Assembly (NCBI RefSeq): GCF_037076555.1
Contig: NZ_AP029023.1
Coordinates: forward strand, 1,240,001-1,304,000
Direction: 5' to 3'
Length of the DNA: 64,000 bases
DNA from: Methylophilus sp. DW102
Lineage (GTDB): Bacteria > Pseudomonadota > Gammaproteobacteria > Burkholderiales > Methylophilaceae
The notes under the pieces were generated by a model. The model made no database searches, was not told where the DNA came from, and saw only the letters and a list, made by a program, of their open reading frames with translations. Position 1 is the first letter of the stretch, and every line of letters starts with the position of its first letter. Shown here piece after piece: positions 1 through 12,487 of the stretch. The position numbers were made by a program, and so were the translations under genes.

Positions 1-3000
1 CAGTGGCAAGACCCCAGCGACTAACTTCACAATTGATACAAGTACAGTAGGCGTGCCGACGATCACGGCGATTAACGATGACGTTGCGCCGATTACAGGG
101 ACAGTTGCACAAGGTGGAGACACTAATGACACTACGCCTACTGTTGTTGGTACAGCACCAGCGGGTGCGGTCAGTGTAGAAGTGTTCTTGAATGGTGTTT
201 CACAAGGTACGGTTGCTGTGAATAACGGTAGCTGGAGCTTTACGCCGAAAACGCCGTTGGCTGATGGAGCTTATGGCTTCAAGGCAATTGCGATCAACGC
301 AGCAGGCAAGCCAAGTGATGCGACCCCAGAGTACAAGATCAATGTAGATACGAAAGCGCCGGTAGCGCCTACGATAGACGACGTACAAGATGATGTTGGT
401 AGCAAGCAAGGCACGGTTGTGAATACTGGTGTGACAGATGACACCACGCCGACGATTTCTGGTAAAGGTGAAGCTGGTTCACAGATCACTGTGTACGATG
501 GCAATACCGTATTAGGCACAACGACCGTGAAGGCGGATGGTACTTGGAGCTTTACGCCAACAACGACGTTGGTTGATGGCTTGCATACGTTTACAGCGAA
601 GTCTACGGACAAGGCTGGCAATGAGTCGCCAACCTCTAACAGCTATGCAGTGACGATAGACACACAAGCGCCGAACAAGCCGACGATAGACAGTGTCTTT
701 GATGATGTAGGTGCGGTGACGGGTAATGTATCGAATGGTGGCTTTACCGATGATGCTAAGCCTACGATCAGTGGTAAAGGTGAGCCTGGCTCCACTATTA
801 CTGTATATGACGGCAAGAATGCGATTGGTACAACCGTTGTAAAAGCGGATGGTACATGGAGTCTTGAGCCCTCTAGCCCATTGCTGAACGGTACAAGAGA
901 GTTGACGGCTGTTTCTACGGATGCTGCTGGTAACAACAGTGTGCCTAGTGACAAGTACGTGATCAATGTCGACACGAATGCGCCACAAGACCCATCAATT
1001 GTTCGGATTGACGACGACTTTGGTGCAAAACAAGGACCGATTCAGAAGAACAGCACAACAGACGATACGACGCCGACTGTGGTAGGTACAGCGGGAGCTA
1101 ATCTGAAAATCAATGTTTATGACAATGGTGTACTGATTGGCACAACGACTTCTGATGCGAAGGGAGACTGGGTATTTACACCGACTAAGCCATTGAGCGA
1201 AGGCAATCACAATATTACTGCGACCGCAGTAAGTGCAGCTGGGGTTGAAAGTGGCAAGACAGGTGGGTTCCCATTTGTAGTAGACACCACGCCACCTGCG
1301 GTGAACGTGAACCAAATCACCGATGACGTTGCCCCGAAAGTTGGAGCGATCAACACTGGGGATACGACAGACGACAACACCCCAACGGTAAGTGGTACAG
1401 GCGAGCCTGGAGCTACGATCACTGTGTACGATAACAATCAGCCGATTGGTACGACCACAGTGCAGCCAGACGGTACTTGGAGCTTCACACCGACGACCCC
1501 ATTGGTAGATGGGCCGCACAGTATCAATGTCACGGCGACAGATGCTGCTGGCAATACCAGTGGCAAGACCCCAGCGACTAACTTCACAATTGATACAAGT
1601 ACAGTAGGCGTGCCGACGATCACGGCGATTAACGATGACGTTGCGCCGATTACAGGGACAGTTGCACAAGGTGGAGACACTAATGACACTACGCCTACTG
1701 TTGTTGGTACAGCACCAGCGGGTGCGGTCAGTGTAGAAGTGTTCTTGAATGGTGTTTCACAAGGTACGGTTGCTGTGAATAACGGTAGCTGGAGCTTTAC
1801 GCCGAAAACGCCGTTGGCTGATGGAGCTTATGGCTTCAAGGCAATTGCGATCAACGCAGCAGGCAAGCCAAGTGATGCGACCCCAGAGTACAAGATCAAT
1901 GTAGATACGAAAGCGCCGGTAGCGCCTACGATAGACGACGTACAAGATGATGTTGGTAGCAAGCAAGGCACGGTTGTGAATACTGGTGTGACAGATGACA
2001 CCACGCCGACGATTTCTGGTAAAGGTGAAGCTGGTTCACAGATCACTGTGTACGATGGCAATACCGTATTAGGCACAACGACCGTGAAGGCGGATGGTAC
2101 TTGGAGCTTTACGCCAACAACGACGTTGGTTGATGGCTTGCATACGTTTACAGCGAAGTCTACGGACAAGGCTGGCAATGAGTCGCCAACCTCTAACAGC
2201 TATGCAGTGACGATAGACACACAAGCGCCGAACAAGCCGACGATAGACAGTGTCTTTGATGATGTAGGTGCGGTGACGGGTAATGTATCGAATGGTGGCT
2301 TTACCGATGATGCTAAGCCTACGATCAGTGGTAAAGGTGAGCCTGGCTCCACTATTACTGTATATGACGGCAAGAATGCGATTGGTACAACCGTTGTAAA
2401 AGCGGATGGTACATGGAGTCTTGAGCCCTCTAGCCCATTGCTGAACGGTACAAGAGAGTTGACGGCTGTTTCTACGGATGCTGCTGGTAACAACAGTGTG
2501 CCTAGTGACAAGTACGTGATCAATGTCGACACGAATGCGCCACAAGACCCATCAATTGTTCGGATTGACGACGACTTTGGTGCAAAACAAGGACCGATTC
2601 AGAAGAACAGCACAACAGACGATACGACGCCGACTGTGGTAGGTACAGCGGGAGCTAATCTGAAAATCAATGTTTATGACAATGGTGTACTGATTGGCAC
2701 AACGACTTCTGATGCGAAGGGAGACTGGGTATTTACACCGACTAAGCCATTGAGCGAAGGCAATCACAATATTACTGCGACCGCAGTAAGTGCAGCTGGG
2801 GTTGAAAGTGGCAAGACAGGTGGGTTCCCATTTGTAGTAGACACCACGCCACCTGCGGTGAACGTGAACCAAATCACCGATGACGTTGCCCCGAAAGTTG
2901 GAGCGATCAACACTGGGGATACGACAGACGACAACACCCCAACGGTAAGTGGTACAGGCGAGCCTGGAGCTACGATCACTGTGTACGATAACAATCAGCC

Positions 3001-5412
3001 GATTGGTACGACCACAGTGCAGCCAGACGGTACTTGGAGCTTCACACCGACGACCCCATTGGTAGATGGGCCGCACAGTATCAATGTCACGGCGACAGAT
3101 GCTGCTGGCAATACCAGTGGCAAGACCCCAGCGACTAACTTCACAATTGATACAAGTACAGTAGGCGTGCCGACGATCACGGCGATTAACGATGACGTTG
3201 CGCCGATTACAGGGACAGTTGCACAAGGTGGAGACACTAATGACACTACGCCTACTGTTGTTGGTACAGCACCAGCGGGTGCGGTCAGTGTAGAAGTGTT
3301 CTTGAATGGTGTTTCACAAGGTACGGTTGCTGTGAATAACGGTAGCTGGAGCTTTACGCCGAAAACGCCGTTGGCTGATGGAGCTTATGGCTTCAAGGCA
3401 ATTGCGATCAACGCAGCAGGCAAGCCAAGTGATGCGACCCCAGAGTACAAGATCAATGTAGATACGAAAGCGCCGGTAGCGCCTACGATAGACGACGTAC
3501 AAGATGATGTTGGTAGCAAGCAAGGCACGGTTGTGAATACTGGTGTGACAGATGACACCACGCCGACGATTTCTGGTAAAGGTGAAGCTGGTTCACAGAT
3601 CACTGTGTACGATGGCAATACCGTATTAGGCACAACGACCGTGAAGGCGGATGGTACTTGGAGCTTTACGCCAACAACGACGTTGGTTGATGGCTTGCAT
3701 ACGTTTACAGCGAAGTCTACGGACAAGGCTGGCAATGAGTCGCCAACCTCTAACAGCTATGCAGTGACGATAGACACACAAGCGCCGAACAAGCCGACGA
3801 TAGACAGTGTCTTTGATGATGTAGGTGCGGTGACGGGTAATGTATCGAATGGTGGCTTTACCGATGATGCTAAGCCTACGATCAGTGGTAAAGGTGAGCC
3901 TGGCTCCACTATTACTGTATATGACGGCAAGAATGCGATTGGTACAACCGTTGTAAAAGCGGATGGTACATGGAGTCTTGAGCCCTCTAGCCCATTGCTG
4001 AACGGTACAAGAGAGTTGACGGCTGTTTCTACGGATGCTGCTGGTAACAACAGTGTGCCTAGTGACAAGTACGTGATCAATGTCGACACGAATGCGCCAC
4101 AAGACCCATCAATTGTTCGGATTGACGACGACTTTGGTGCAAAACAAGGACCGATTCAGAAGAACAGCACAACAGACGATACGACGCCGACTGTGGTAGG
4201 TACAGCGGGAGCTAATCTGAAAATCAATGTTTATGACAATGGTGTACTGATTGGCACAACGACTTCTGATGCGAAGGGAGACTGGGTATTTACACCGACT
4301 AAGCCATTGAGCGAAGGCAATCACAATATTACTGCGACCGCAGTAAGTGCAGCTGGGGTTGAAAGTGGCAAGACAGGTGGGTTCCCATTTGTAGTAGACA
4401 CCACGCCACCTGCGGTGAACGTGAACCAAATCACCGATGACGTTGCCCCGAAAGTTGGAGCGATCAACACTGGGGATACGACAGACGACAACACCCCAAC
4501 GGTAAGTGGTACAGGCGAGCCTGGAGCTACGATCACTGTGTACGATAACAATCAGCCGATTGGTACGACCACAGTGCAGCCAGACGGTACTTGGAGCTTC
4601 ACACCGACGACCCCATTGGTAGATGGGCCGCACAGTATCAATGTCACGGCGACAGATGCTGCTGGCAATACCAGTGGCAAGACCCCAGCGACTAACTTCA
4701 CAATTGATACAAGTACAGTAGGCGTGCCGACGATCACGGCGATTAACGATGACGTTGCGCCGATTACAGGGACAGTTGCACAAGGTGGAGACACTAATGA
4801 CACTACGCCTACTGTTGTTGGTACAGCACCAGCGGGTGCGGTCAGTGTAGAAGTGTTCTTGAATGGTGTTTCACAAGGTACGGTTGCTGTGAATAACGGT
4901 AGCTGGAGCTTTACGCCGAAAACGCCGTTGGCTGATGGAGCTTATGGCTTCAAGGCAATTGCGATCAACGCAGCAGGCAAGCCAAGTGATGCGACTCCAG
5001 AGTACAAGATCAATGTAGATACGAAAGCGCCGGTAGCGCCTACGATAGACGACGTACAAGATGATGTTGGTAGCAAGCAAGGCACGGTTGTGAATACTGG
5101 TGTGACAGATGACACCACGCCGACGATTTCTGGTAAAGGTGAAGCTGGTTCACAGATCACTGTGTACGATGGTAATACCGTATTAGGCACAACGACCGTG
5201 AAGGCGGATGGTACTTGGAGCTTTACGCCGACAACGACGTTGGTAGATGGGTTACATACGTTTACAGCGAAGTCTACGGACAAGGCTGGCAATGAGTCGC
5301 CAACCTCTAACAGCTATGCAGTGACGATAGACACACAAGCGCCGAACAAGCCGACGATAGACAGTGTCTTTGATGATGTAGGTGCGGTGACGGGTAATGT
5401 ATCGAATGGTGG
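1..5412 (+). repeat. 1557-bp tandem repeat encoding five Ig-like domains per unit
   Basis: Units start at 1, 1558, 3115 and 4672: three full copies and about 740 bp of a fourth. The unit is 519 codons, exactly five Ig-like domains of about 104 residues. Copies 1-3 look essentially identical in DNA. The fourth carries a few silent changes (for example near 4996, 5171 and 5229-5256) and then diverges abruptly at about 5412 into related but distinct domain sequence. The array continues beyond the left edge, so total copy number is unknown. Near-perfect identity suggests recent expansion or gene conversion, and such arrays are often collapsed in short-read assemblies. Confidence 0.95.
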
Positions 5413-8400
5413 CGTAGCCGATGACCCAACCCCAACCTTGAGTGGTAAGGCTGAAGCTGGTAGCACCGTGACTGTTTATGACGGCAAAAATGCGATTGGC
5501 ACAGCTATCGCTGACAAAAACGGTAACTGGACATTTACACCATCAACAGATATTGCTAAAGGCCTGCATAACTATACGGTGACTGCAACTGACAACGCTG
5601 GCAATACCAGTGTGCCAAGTGACAACTACGCCTACACTTTGAACCAGTCACCAGTGTTTGTGACTTTAAATGGTAGTGCCACTGTGTCTGAAGACGGTTT
5701 GCCAAATGGTGTTCTGGATCAAGGTGAGCCTTCAAATATTATTGCTTCTGGTGATTTGGGTATCTCCGATCCAAATGGCGATTTGCAGAGTGTGACATTG
5801 ACTGCGCCAACTCAAACTTATACCTCTGGTGGTGTCGCAATTACCTGGACAGGTAACAACACCGGGACGTTGATTGGCTCTGCTAATGGTCAGGAAATCT
5901 TGCGCATATCCATTGATACCTCAGGCAAGTACGCTGTCAAGCTGTCTGGCCCGCTGGATCACCCTGCTCAAGGTGAGGATACGCTTGCCCTGAAGTTTGG
6001 TGTAAATGCTAAAGACTCTGATACCACAACTACTGGTTCTATCACTGTTAATGTGGTTGATGATGCGCCGATTGCTACCAATCAGACGGTCACTGCTCAG
6101 GGCGACAAAGGCACAAACATCATGTTTACCATTGATGTCTCTGGCAGTATGGCGACATTGGATGGTGTCAATGGAACCTCACGTCTTGCTAGTGAAGTGA
6201 AGTCCATCAATACCTTGTTGGATCAATATGCTTCATTGGGCGGTGATGTTCGTGTCATGATCGTGACTTTCTCTGATGGCTATTATCAGAAAACACCAAC
6301 TTGGGTGACCATCTCAGAGGCAAAACAAGTGCTTGCTTCACTGCAAACGTTATCTGGCACCAATTATGATGCGGCGCTGGATGGAAGCAAAACAGCCTTT
6401 AACTCTGCCGGTAAGATCTCAGGCGCACAAAACATTGGTTACTTCTTCTCTGATGGCGAGCCAAATAGTGGCCGTGAAGTAGGGGATAGCGATAGACAGG
6501 CATGGGAAGCCTTCCTGAAAGCCAATAACATCAATGAATATGCGATTGGTGTGGGTAGCAGTGTATCTGCAACACAGGTGGCTAACAGCATGAACCAGAT
6601 TGCTTATAATGGATCAACCAGCACCGATACAAATGCAATTCAGGTATCTAACTTTGCGCAATTGGATGCTGTACTGAGCCAGACTGTACCAACCCCTGTA
6701 GTTGGCAGCTTGACCAGTGGTGGTGGCTTTGGCGCTGATGGTGGCTATGTCAAGTCAGTGGCGATTGAGGGCACCACTTATACCTTTGATGCTAAAACTG
6801 GTTCAATTTCAGTCGCTGGGACAAATAATAGCTCTTACAATGCGACGACTCATCAGCTAACAGTGGTTACCAAAGCTGGCACATTTGTTGTAGACATGGA
6901 CGACGGTAAATATGCCTTTACGCCAGGCCAACCAAAAGTAACCCTGATCAATACCACTTTTGATGCTAACGCTAATGGTCAGCAAACATCCCTGCCATCG
7001 GGTTGGTTCACGAATAACCCTAGTGGTAAGATTGAAGTCCAGGCAAGCACCATTTATGGCTTGTCAGCGAGTTACGGGAATGTGCTTGAGATTGAAAACT
7101 TTAAAGGCGATGGCAATATTTATACGCTCATCAATCCGTCTAAAAATGATACGGTTACTTTAAGTTTTGATTATGCAGCACGCTCCGGTTATACCTCTGG
7201 TACCGACTCTGCGATTCAGGTTCTTGTAGATGGTAAGGTCATTGATACCGTCAATACTAAAAACCTGACGATGACCACTTTCTCTTATACCTTCACAGGG
7301 ACTGGTAGCCAGATGCGCGTGGAGTTTAAATCAGTGGATACGAACAGTACCGGTGGTCTGCTTGATAACATTAAAATCACGACTTCAAGCACTACCCAGC
7401 CTGCAGACAGCACTAAAGTTACTTATACATTAAGTGACAAAGATGGCGACACCAGCACTGCTGATTTGACGGTGAATGTGGCGAAAAATAATACCTATAC
7501 ACCTACACCGCAGGTGGCGCCTGATGTCTCGACGGCTGTCGGTGCGGCTGGCTTGATTACCTTGCCTGGTCTGTTGAATGTTGATTTGCTTGACTTCTCA
7601 AGTCGTCAGAATTTCACAGCAAGTGATGCCAATAACAACATTACTAACGTCAATATTGCGTTCAATGCTGGGATTGGTGTGATCATCGGCTCTACACTGA
7701 TGAGTTACTCGCAAGCAGTAGCGAATGAGTTAGGCTTAAAAGTAAGCTATACAGAAAGTAGCGGCTTCCTTGGCTTAATCGGTGCAAATGGCAAACTGGT
7801 GGTTACAGCTGCTGACGGTGGCACGATCGACAACCTTGCTCTGAATGAATTCCTGTCAACGGTGAAGGTGAATCCGCAGCTTCTTGGCGTCAATGTGTTG
7901 GAAAACTTTACGATCACTGCAACTGACAGTACTGGCCTGCAAGATAGCGCAAGTGCAAGCAATCTGCTCAATCTCAGCTTGTTGAGTAGCAATAACACTA
8001 CGCCAATTATCGGTGGTGATGCAGGTGACAACGTTGTTAACGGTACCTCCGGCAATGACATTATCTACGGCTACGCTGGCAACGATACCTTGAATGGTGG
8101 CGATGGTAATGACATCCTGCGTGGTGGTGCTGGTAATGACACCTTGAACGGCGGTAATGGCAACGACATCCTGATCGGTGGTAAAGGTAACGATACCCTG
8201 ACCGGCGGCGCGGGTGTGGATGTGTTCAAGTGGGATCAAGGCGATGATGGTTCTGCTGGCGCGCCTGCACGTGACACGATCACAGATTTCAACAAAGCGC
8301 CTGTCAACCAAGGCGGCGATGTATTGGATATCCGTGATTTGTTGCAAGGTGAAAATCCAAACAACTTGGTCAACTACATGCACTTCGAGAAATCAGGCAG

Positions 8401-8593
8401 CGATACCATTATTCATATCAGTTCGAATGGTGGCTTTGCTAATGATGCACACAATGTTTCAGGTGCATTCAATAGTGGTCAAGAAACGCAGACCATTGTG
8501 GTGGCTGGTGTCGATTTAACCAACGGCCAAACCAGCGATGCAGCCGTGATCGCAAACCTGCTGACACAGCAAAATATTGTTGTGGATCACTAA
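2..8593 (+). CDS. Giant RTX/Ig-repeat adhesin, type I secreted (5' partial)
   Basis: The reading frame is open from base 2, so the N-terminus lies outside the window and the GTG at 53 is internal. In order the protein has tandem bacterial Ig-like domains of about 104 residues (1-5640), then a T1SS-143-like cadherin/Ig domain (about 5645-6075). A von Willebrand A domain follows (about 6115-6710) with a full MIDAS: DVSGS at 6134, SGTNYD, and SDGEP. Next come further beta-rich domains and about six GNDxLxGG RTX nonapeptides (about 8012-8220). The acidic C-terminal tail is typical of LapA/VCA0849-type type I secretion signals. The family builds cell-surface adhesins for biofilm or attachment, exported by an ABC-MFP-TolC machine. 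No such exporter genes are in this window. A retention module or LapG site, if present, would be upstream. Confidence is high for the class; the ligand is unknown. Confidence 0.93.
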   Translation, partial: SGKTPATNFTIDTSTVGVPTITAINDDVAPITGTVAQGGDTNDTTPTVVGTAPAGAVSVEVFLNGVSQGTVAVNNGSWSFTPKTPLADGAYGFKAIAINAAGKPSDATPEYKINVDTKAPVAPTIDDVQDDVGSKQGTVVNTGVTDDTTPTISGKGEAGSQITVYDGNTVLGTTTVKADGTWSFTPTTTLVDGLHTFTAKSTDKAGNESPTSNSYAVTIDTQAPNKPTIDSVFDDVGAVTGNVSNGGFTDDAKPTISGKGEPGSTITVYDGKNAIGTTVVKADGTWSLEPSSPLLNGTRELTAVSTDAAGNNSVPSDKYVINVDTNAPQDPSIVRIDDDFGAKQGPIQKNSTTDDTTPTVVGTAGANLKINVYDNGVLIGTTTSDAKGDWVFTPTKPLSEGNHNITATAVSAAGVESGKTGGFPFVVDTTPPAVNVNQITDDVAPKVGAINTGDTTDDNTPTVSGTGEPGATITVYDNNQPIGTTTVQPDGTWSFTPTTPLVDGPHSINVTATDAAGNTSGKTPATNFTIDTSTVGVPTITAINDDVAPITGTVAQGGDTNDTTPTVVGTAPAGAVSVEVFLNGVSQGTVAVNNGSWSFTPKTPLADGAYGFKAIAINAAGKPSDATPEYKINVDTKAPVAPTIDDVQDDVGSKQGTVVNTGVTDDTTPTISGKGEAGSQITVYDGNTVLGTTTVKADGTWSFTPTTTLVDGLHTFTAKSTDKAGNESPTSNSYAVTIDTQAPNKPTIDSVFDDVGAVTGNVSNGGFTDDAKPTISGKGEPGSTITVYDGKNAIGTTVVKADGTWSLEPSSPLLNGTRELTAVSTDAAGNNSVPSDKYVINVDTNAPQDPSIVRIDDDFGAKQGPIQKNSTTDDTTPTVVGTAGANLKINVYDNGVLIGTTTSDAKGDWVFTPTKPLSEGNHNITATAVSAAGVESGKTGGFPFVVDTTPPAVNVNQITDDVAPKVGAINTGDTTDDNTPTVSGTGEPGATITVYDNNQPIGTTTVQPDGTWSFTPTTPLVDGPHSINVTATDAAGNTSGKTPATNFTIDTSTVGVPTITAINDDVAPITGTVAQGGDTNDTTPTVVGTAPAGAVSVEVFLNGVSQGTVAVNNGSWSFTPKTPLADGAYGFKAIAINAAGKPSDATPEYKINVDTKAPVAPTIDDVQDDVGSKQGTVVNTGVTDDTTPTISGKGEAGSQITVYDGNTVLGTTTVKADGTWSFTPTTTLVDGLHTFTAKSTDKAGNESPTSNSYAVTIDTQAPNKPTIDSVFDDVGAVTGNVSNGGFTDDAKPTISGKGEPGSTITVYDGKNAIGTTVVKADGTWSLEPSSPLLNGTRELTAVSTDAAGNNSVPSDKYVINVDTNAPQDPSIVRIDDDFGAKQGPIQKNSTTDDTTPTVVGTAGANLKINVYDNGVLIGTTTSDAKGDWVFTPTKPLSEGNHNITATAVSAAGVESGKTGGFPFVVDTTPPAVNVNQITDDVAPKVGAINTGDTTDDNTPTVSGTGEPGATITVYDNNQPIGTTTVQPDGTWSFTPTTPLVDGPHSINVTATDAAGNTSGKTPATNFTIDTSTVGVPTITAINDDVAPITGTVAQGGDTNDTTPTVVGTAPAGAVSVEVFLNGVSQGTVAVNNGSWSFTPKTPLADGAYGFKAIAINAAGKPSDATPEYKINVDTKAPVAPTIDDVQDDVGSKQGTVVNTGVTDDTTPTISGKGEAGSQITVYDGNTVLGTTTVKADGTWSFTPTTTLVDGLHTFTAKSTDKAGNESPTSNSYAVTIDTQAPNKPTIDSVFDDVGAVTGNVSNGGVADDPTPTLSGKAEAGSTVTVYDGKNAIGTAIADKNGNWTFTPSTDIAKGLHNYTVTATDNAGNTSVPSDNYAYTLNQSPVFVTLNGSATVSEDGLPNGVLDQGEPSNIIASGDLGISDPNGDLQSVTLTAPTQTYTSGGVAITWTGNNTGTLIGSANGQEILRISIDTSGKYAVKLSGPLDHPAQGEDTLALKFGVNAKDSDTTTTGSITVNVVDDAPIATNQTVTAQGDKGTNIMFTIDVSGSMATLDGVNGTSRLASEVKSINTLLDQYASLGGDVRVMIVTFSDGYYQKTPTWVTISEAKQVLASLQTLSGTNYDAALDGSKTAFNSAGKISGAQNIGYFFSDGEPNSGREVGDSDRQAWEAFLKANNINEYAIGVGSSVSATQVANSMNQIAYNGSTSTDTNAIQVSNFAQLDAVLSQTVPTPVVGSLTSGGGFGADGGYVKSVAIEGTTYTFDAKTGSISVAGTNNSSYNATTHQLTVVTKAGTFVVDMDDGKYAFTPGQPKVTLINTTFDANANGQQTSLPSGWFTNNPSGKIEVQASTIYGLSASYGNVLEIENFKGDGNIYTLINPSKNDTVTLSFDYAARSGYTSGTDSAIQVLVDGKVIDTVNTKNLTMTTFSYTFTGTGSQMRVEFKSVDTNSTGGLLDNIKITTSSTTQPADSTKVTYTLSDKDGDTSTADLTVNVAKNNTYTPTPQVAPDVSTAVGAAGLITLPGLLNVDLLDFSSRQNFTASDANNNITNVNIAFNAGIGVIIGSTLMSYSQAVANELGLKVSYTESSGFLGLIGANGKLVVTAADGGTIDNLALNEFLSTVKVNPQLLGVNVLENFTITATDSTGLQDSASASNLLNLSLLSSNNTTPIIGGDAGDNVVNGTSGNDIIYGYAGNDTLNGGDGNDILRGGAGNDTLNGGNGNDILIGGKGNDTLTGGAGVDVFKWDQGDDGSAGAPARDTITDFNKAPVNQGGDVLDIRDLLQGENPNNLVNYMHFEKSGSDTIIHISSNGGFANDAHNVSGAFNSGQETQTIVVAGVDLTNGQTSDAAVIANLLTQQNIVVDH

Positions 8594-8620
8594 TCGCAGC
8601 AGTATTGCTAATAGCAGTTC

Positions 8621-8651
8621 AAGAGCGACCCTTGTGGTCGCTCTTTTTTTA
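8621..8651 (+). terminator. Rho-independent terminator of the adhesin gene
   Basis: GAGCGACC (8623-8630), a five-base loop, and GGTCGCTC (8636-8643) form a perfect 8-bp stem. A run of T follows, 30 bp after the adhesin stop codon. Confidence 0.9.
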
Positions 8652-8680
8652 TTCAGCGTTTGGGTTTGATACAGGCAATA

Positions 8681-8709
8681 AAAAAGAGCGCTGCTTGAGC
8701 GCTCTTTTT
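8681..8709 (-). terminator. Bidirectional hairpin terminator after prpD
   Basis: AAAAAGAGCGCT (8681-8692) and AGCGCTCTTTTT (8698-8709) pair perfectly around a five-base loop. The arms carry A and T runs, so the hairpin can stop transcription from either side. It sits just past the prpD stop on the minus strand, separating that operon from the adhesin gene. Confidence 0.85.
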
Positions 8710-8728
8710 AGAGACTGAGTTTGCGTTG

Positions 8729-10189
8729 TTATAGCGCCAGCATATCTACAAACGCATTCACAGCAGTGGCTTCCAGCTTGGCCTGATCCTGACACAAGGC
8801 CAAAATGTCGGCTTGTCTTGATGTGTCAAAGCGACGTGCCAGATTGGTTTTGAATTTCTTCACCAGTTCCGGGATGCCTTCGCCACGGCGGCGGCGATGG
8901 CCAATCGGGTATTCCACCGCAATGTTGCTGGATTGCGTGCCATCCTTAAAGTAAATCTGAATGGCATTGGCAATGGATCGTTTTTCCGGATCCAGATAGT
9001 CACGCGTATATTCTGCTTTTTCGACGCAAGTCATCTTGTCACGCAGTGCATCTATGCGCGGATCAGCGGCTGCGGCATCTTCGTAATCCTGTGCAGTTAA
9101 ACTTCCTTTGAGCAAACCAACGGCTGCCATATATTGAATACAATGGTCGCGGTCAGCAGGGTTATCCAACGGGCCGGTTTTATCGATGATGCGAATGGCG
9201 GACTCGTGTGTGGTGATAATAATCTTGTCGATGTTGGCAATGTCTTCCAGGGTTTGCAGACGGCTGCCCACTTCCTTGTTGAGCTGGAAAGCGCACTCCA
9301 CCGCTGTTTGCGCGTGAAATTCGGCCGGGAAGGAGATTTTGAACAATACCTGCTCCATCACATAGCTGCCGTAAGGGCGCTGGAACTTGAAGGCATTACC
9401 TTTGAACAAGACATCATAAAAGCCCCAGGTTTTGGCTGTGAGTGCACTTGGGTAGCCCATTTCACCTTGCAAGGTCATCCAGGCCAGACGCACCGCTCGC
9501 GAGGTGGCATCGCCTGCCGCCCAGGATTTACGTGAACCGGTGTTTGGACTATGACGGTAGGTACGCAAGCTTTGACCATCAACAAAGGCGTTAGACACAG
9601 CATTGATAATATCCTGCTTGTTGCCCCCCAGTAATTTGGTCACGACAGCGGTAGAGGCAATTTTAACCAGAATGACGTGGTCCAGACCCACTCTGTTAAA
9701 GCTGTTTTCCAGCGCCAGTATGCCCTGAATTTCATGCGCCTTGATCATGGCGGTAAGTACGTCTTTCATGGTCAATGGCGCTTTGCCTTCGGCCACATTT
9801 TTGCGCGACATGTAATCCGCTGAAGCCAGAATCCCGCCCAGGTTGTCAGATGGATGTCCCCATTCTGCGGCCAGCCAGGTGTCATTAAAATCCAGCCAGC
9901 GGATCATGGCGCCAATATTAAAAGCGGCCAGGATAGGGTCCAGCTGATAAGGGGTGCCGGGAACTTTGGCGCCATTCGGCACAACCGTACCGGCAATCAC
10001 GGGGCCTAGTAATTTGGTACAGGCGGGATAATCCAATGCCTCGAAACCACAGCCCAGCGTATCCATCAGGCAGTTGCGGGCGGTATCGTAAGCTTCATGA
10101 GAGTTGATTTCAAAATCTGCCACGTAGTTGGCGATATCTACAATGACTTGATCGGGATCGGGACGTACATTAGAAATATGGGCGGACAT
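8729..10189 (-). CDS. prpD: 2-methylcitrate dehydratase PrpD
   Basis: Dehydrates 2-methylcitrate to 2-methyl-cis-aconitate in the methylcitrate cycle; cytoplasmic. The 486-residue protein aligns along its length with the MmgE/PrpD family, with the usual segments [10 protein letters not shown] near the N-terminus, WLDFNDTW and [10 protein letters not shown]. The frame extends to a TTG at 10204, but the ATG at 10187-10189 gives the normal family start ([13 protein letters not shown]). It is the last gene of a minus-strand operon after prpB and prpC. No prpF or acnD is present. The hydration of methylaconitate is therefore probably done by AcnB, encoded at 26.5 kb. Confidence 0.95.
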   Translation of the reverse strand: MSAHISNVRPDPDQVIVDIANYVADFEINSHEAYDTARNCLMDTLGCGFEALDYPACTKLLGPVIAGTVVPNGAKVPGTPYQLDPILAAFNIGAMIRWLDFNDTWLAAEWGHPSDNLGGILASADYMSRKNVAEGKAPLTMKDVLTAMIKAHEIQGILALENSFNRVGLDHVILVKIASTAVVTKLLGGNKQDIINAVSNAFVDGQSLRTYRHSPNTGSRKSWAAGDATSRAVRLAWMTLQGEMGYPSALTAKTWGFYDVLFKGNAFKFQRPYGSYVMEQVLFKISFPAEFHAQTAVECAFQLNKEVGSRLQTLEDIANIDKIIITTHESAIRIIDKTGPLDNPADRDHCIQYMAAVGLLKGSLTAQDYEDAAAADPRIDALRDKMTCVEKAEYTRDYLDPEKRSIANAIQIYFKDGTQSSNIAVEYPIGHRRRRGEGIPELVKKFKTNLARRFDTSRQADILALCQDQAKLEATAVNAFVDMLAL

Positions 10190-10220
10190 AAGAGATTCTT
10201 TCAAGTAAAAATTTAAGCAA

Positions 10221-10273
10221 CAGAGGCTACAGCAGAGTTTTCTCTGTGCTCTCTGAGTCCTCTGTGGCTAAAA
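10221..10273. repeat. Extragenic palindromic repeat between prpC and prpD
   Basis: This spacer carries CAGAG / CTCTG half-sites (ACAGAGGCTACAG ... CTCTGTGGCTAA) that can fold back on themselves. It belongs to the same sequence family as the longer copy at 12390-12483. The pattern of CACAGAG motifs is a recurrent intergenic repeat type. It lies inside an operon, where such hairpins can act as mRNA processing or stability elements; that role is inferred. Confidence 0.6.
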
Positions 10274-10284
10274 AATGGGTAAGA

Positions 10285-11460
10285 CTAACGTTTGTCTAAA
10301 GGCACAAACGCTCTGTTATCCGGGCCGTTATACTCTGCATTCGGGCGAATAATCTTGTTATCGATACGCTGCTCAATCGCATGCGCGACCCAGCCGGTGG
10401 TGCGCGAAATCACAAAAATTGGCGTGAACATGCCAGTTGGAATCCCCATCATGTGGTAGCTGGATGCGCTATACCAGTCCAGGTTGGGGAACATCTTTTT
10501 CTCGTTCCACATGATTTCTTCAATGCGGGCAGAGATGTCAAACAGCTGCATATTGCCGGCATCTTCACACAGTGACTTGCTGACGGCTTTGATCGACTCA
10601 TTGCGTGGATCGGCAATGGTATACACGGGATGGCCAAAGCCAATAATGATTTCTTTGCGCGCCATACGAGCCTTGATATCTGCTTCAGCTTCATCTGGTG
10701 TTTGGTAACGCTCAATAATCTCCATGGCGGCTTCATTGGCGCCACCATGTTTGGGCCCCCGTAGTGCGCCAATGGCACCGGTGACGCAAGAATACAAGTC
10801 GGAGAGGGTGCCAGCAATCACGCGTGAGGTGAAGGTGGAGGCGTTAAATTCATGTTCGGCATAGAGCACCAGTGAGGTATTCATGGCCTTGATATGCAGC
10901 TCGGATGGTTTTTTGCCATGCAGGAGATGCAGGAAGTGCGCCGCGATAGAGTCGTCATCAGTTTCTACCTCAATACGTACACCGCGATGGCTAAAGTGGT
11001 ACCAGTAAATGAGGATAGAGCCGAAACAGGCAATCAAGCGGTCCCCCAGAGCTTGTGCGCCAGCAGTATTGCGGTCGGTAGCTTCTGGTTCCAGTGTCCC
11101 CAGCATCGAGCAGCCTGTGCGCATCACATCCATTGGATGCGCATTGGCTGGAATCTGTTCCAGTACGGCTTTAAGTGCACTGGGCAGGCCGCGTAGCTTT
11201 TTGAGCTTTTGATGATAAGCAGTGAGTTGTGGTTGGGTGGGCAGCTCACCGTGAATCAGCAAATAAGCGACTTCTTCAAACGTGGCATGTTTAGCCAGTT
11301 CGATGATATCGTAACCGCGGTAATGCAGGTCATTACCGCTATGACCCACGGTACAAATGGCCGTGGTGCCCGCAGCCACACCCGCCAGCGCGACGCCTTT
11401 TTTACGCTTGGGCGCTTCGCTAGCCGGGGCCGTGTTGATAGGATCAGTGGTGGTGTTCAT
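10285..11460 (-). CDS. prpC: 2-methylcitrate synthase PrpC
   Basis: Condenses propionyl-CoA with oxaloacetate to 2-methylcitrate. The 391-residue citrate synthase-family protein shows [35 protein letters not shown] (catalytic His) and the late active-site Asp in [28 protein letters not shown] lies near the C-terminus. Its length fits PrpC/GltA type II short forms. The context between prpB and prpD supports the methylcitrate assignment. A strong AGGAGG lies just upstream of the ATG at 11460. The N-terminal 25 residues are a low-complexity extension. It may retain citrate synthase side activity. Confidence 0.95.
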   Translation of the reverse strand: MNTTTDPINTAPASEAPKRKKGVALAGVAAGTTAICTVGHSGNDLHYRGYDIIELAKHATFEEVAYLLIHGELPTQPQLTAYHQKLKKLRGLPSALKAVLEQIPANAHPMDVMRTGCSMLGTLEPEATDRNTAGAQALGDRLIACFGSILIYWYHFSHRGVRIEVETDDDSIAAHFLHLLHGKKPSELHIKAMNTSLVLYAEHEFNASTFTSRVIAGTLSDLYSCVTGAIGALRGPKHGGANEAAMEIIERYQTPDEAEADIKARMARKEIIIGFGHPVYTIADPRNESIKAVSKSLCEDAGNMQLFDISARIEEIMWNEKKMFPNLDWYSASSYHMMGIPTGMFTPIFVISRTTGWVAHAIEQRIDNKIIRPNAEYNGPDNRAFVPLDKR

Positions 11461-11492
11461 AACTAACCTCCTTTATCTCTGGTCGCGTGCGC

Positions 11493-12371
11493 TTATTTTT
11501 TATAAAGCGCGTCTAGTTTCTGTTCAAAAGCGTGATAGCCAAGATGCTCGTACAGGTCCGCACGTGTCTGCATCAAATCCACCACATGCTTCTGTGTGCC
11601 ATCCTTGCGTACGCGCTGGTACACCTGAAGCGCCGCCTGGTTCATCGCGCGGAAGGCTGACAGTGGGTACAAGACCATGCCAACGCCTGCCGTGGCCAGT
11701 TCCTCTACGGTGAATAAAGGGGTGGAGCCAAATTCGGTGATATTGGCCAGTACCGGCACCTTGACGGCTTCGACAAACTGCTGATACATCCCCAGCTCCG
11801 TCATCGCTTCCGGAAAAATCATGTCGGCACCTGCTTCTACGCAAGCACAGGCGCGGTCTATGGCAGATTGCAATCCTTCCACCGCCAGCGCATCCGTGCG
11901 CGCCATGACCACGAAGTCATCATAGGGCTTGGCATCGACGGCAGCTTTTACCCGGTCTACCATTTCCTCCAGGCTCACAATCGCCTTGTTGGGGCGGTGC
12001 CCGCAACGCTTGGCGCTGACCTGATCTTCAATATGCACCGCTGCAGCCCCTGCTTTGGCAACGCTTTTAATGGTACGGGCAATGTTAAATGCCCCGCCAA
12101 AACCGGTATCAATATCGACCAGCAAAGGCGTGTCGACCGCGTCGGTAATGCGGCGCACATCGACCAGTACATCTTCCAGACCAGAAATCCCCAAGTCAGG
12201 CAGGCCTAAAGAGCCAGCGGCCACACCACCGCCAGACAGGTAGATGGCCTTAAACCCGGATTGTGTGGCGAGCATGGCGTGGTAGGCATTGATGGCACCT
12301 ATGATTTGTAGTGGCTTTTCGGCGACCAGCGCCGCGCGGAAACGTGCACCTGCTGTATTGATTTGTTGCAT
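11493..12371 (-). CDS. prpB: 2-methylisocitrate lyase PrpB
   Basis: Cleaves 2-methylisocitrate to pyruvate and succinate, the last step of the methylcitrate cycle. The 292-residue isocitrate lyase/PEP mutase-fold protein has the diagnostic catalytic loop [11 protein letters not shown], the metal/substrate segment DIDTGFGG, and the HIEDQ motif that precedes the loop. The start ATG at 12371 is preceded by AAGGTTTAAT. It is co-transcribed with prpC (32 bp downstream) and preceded by mcl across a repeat-containing spacer. The product succinate would be handled by the succinate dehydrogenase encoded at 17.7-21 kb. Confidence 0.95.
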   Translation of the reverse strand: MQQINTAGARFRAALVAEKPLQIIGAINAYHAMLATQSGFKAIYLSGGGVAAGSLGLPDLGISGLEDVLVDVRRITDAVDTPLLVDIDTGFGGAFNIARTIKSVAKAGAAAVHIEDQVSAKRCGHRPNKAIVSLEEMVDRVKAAVDAKPYDDFVVMARTDALAVEGLQSAIDRACACVEAGADMIFPEAMTELGMYQQFVEAVKVPVLANITEFGSTPLFTVEELATAGVGMVLYPLSAFRAMNQAALQVYQRVRKDGTQKHVVDLMQTRADLYEHLGYHAFEQKLDALYKK

Positions 12372-12389
12372 ATTAAACCTTTATCTTTA

Positions 12390-12483
12390 AGCCACAGAGA
12401 ACACAGAGGTCACAGAGAGATCCATCAAACCGAATAAAAAATGTCTCAGATTTTCTCTGTGTGCTCAGTCAGCGCTGTGGCTA
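12390..12483. repeat. Extragenic palindromic repeat between mcl and prpB
   Basis: Begins AGCCACAGAGAACACAGAG and ends with CTGTGGCTA. The outer arms (AGCCACAG / CTGTGGCT) and inner CACAGAGAG / TTCTCTGTG arms form a long imperfect hairpin filling most of the intergenic space. Same family as 10221-10273. Confidence 0.7.
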
Positions 12484-12487
12484 AGTA

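Noticed and set aside
200-5292. Repeated long open frames on the minus strand within the adhesin
   Set aside because: They recur with the 1557-bp period and are opposite-strand shadows of the repeat-coding frame, with no ribosome binding sites or recognisable products.
1-5412. CRISPR-like periodicity
   Set aside because: The repeat is 1557 bp and coding, with no short direct repeats separated by unique spacers.
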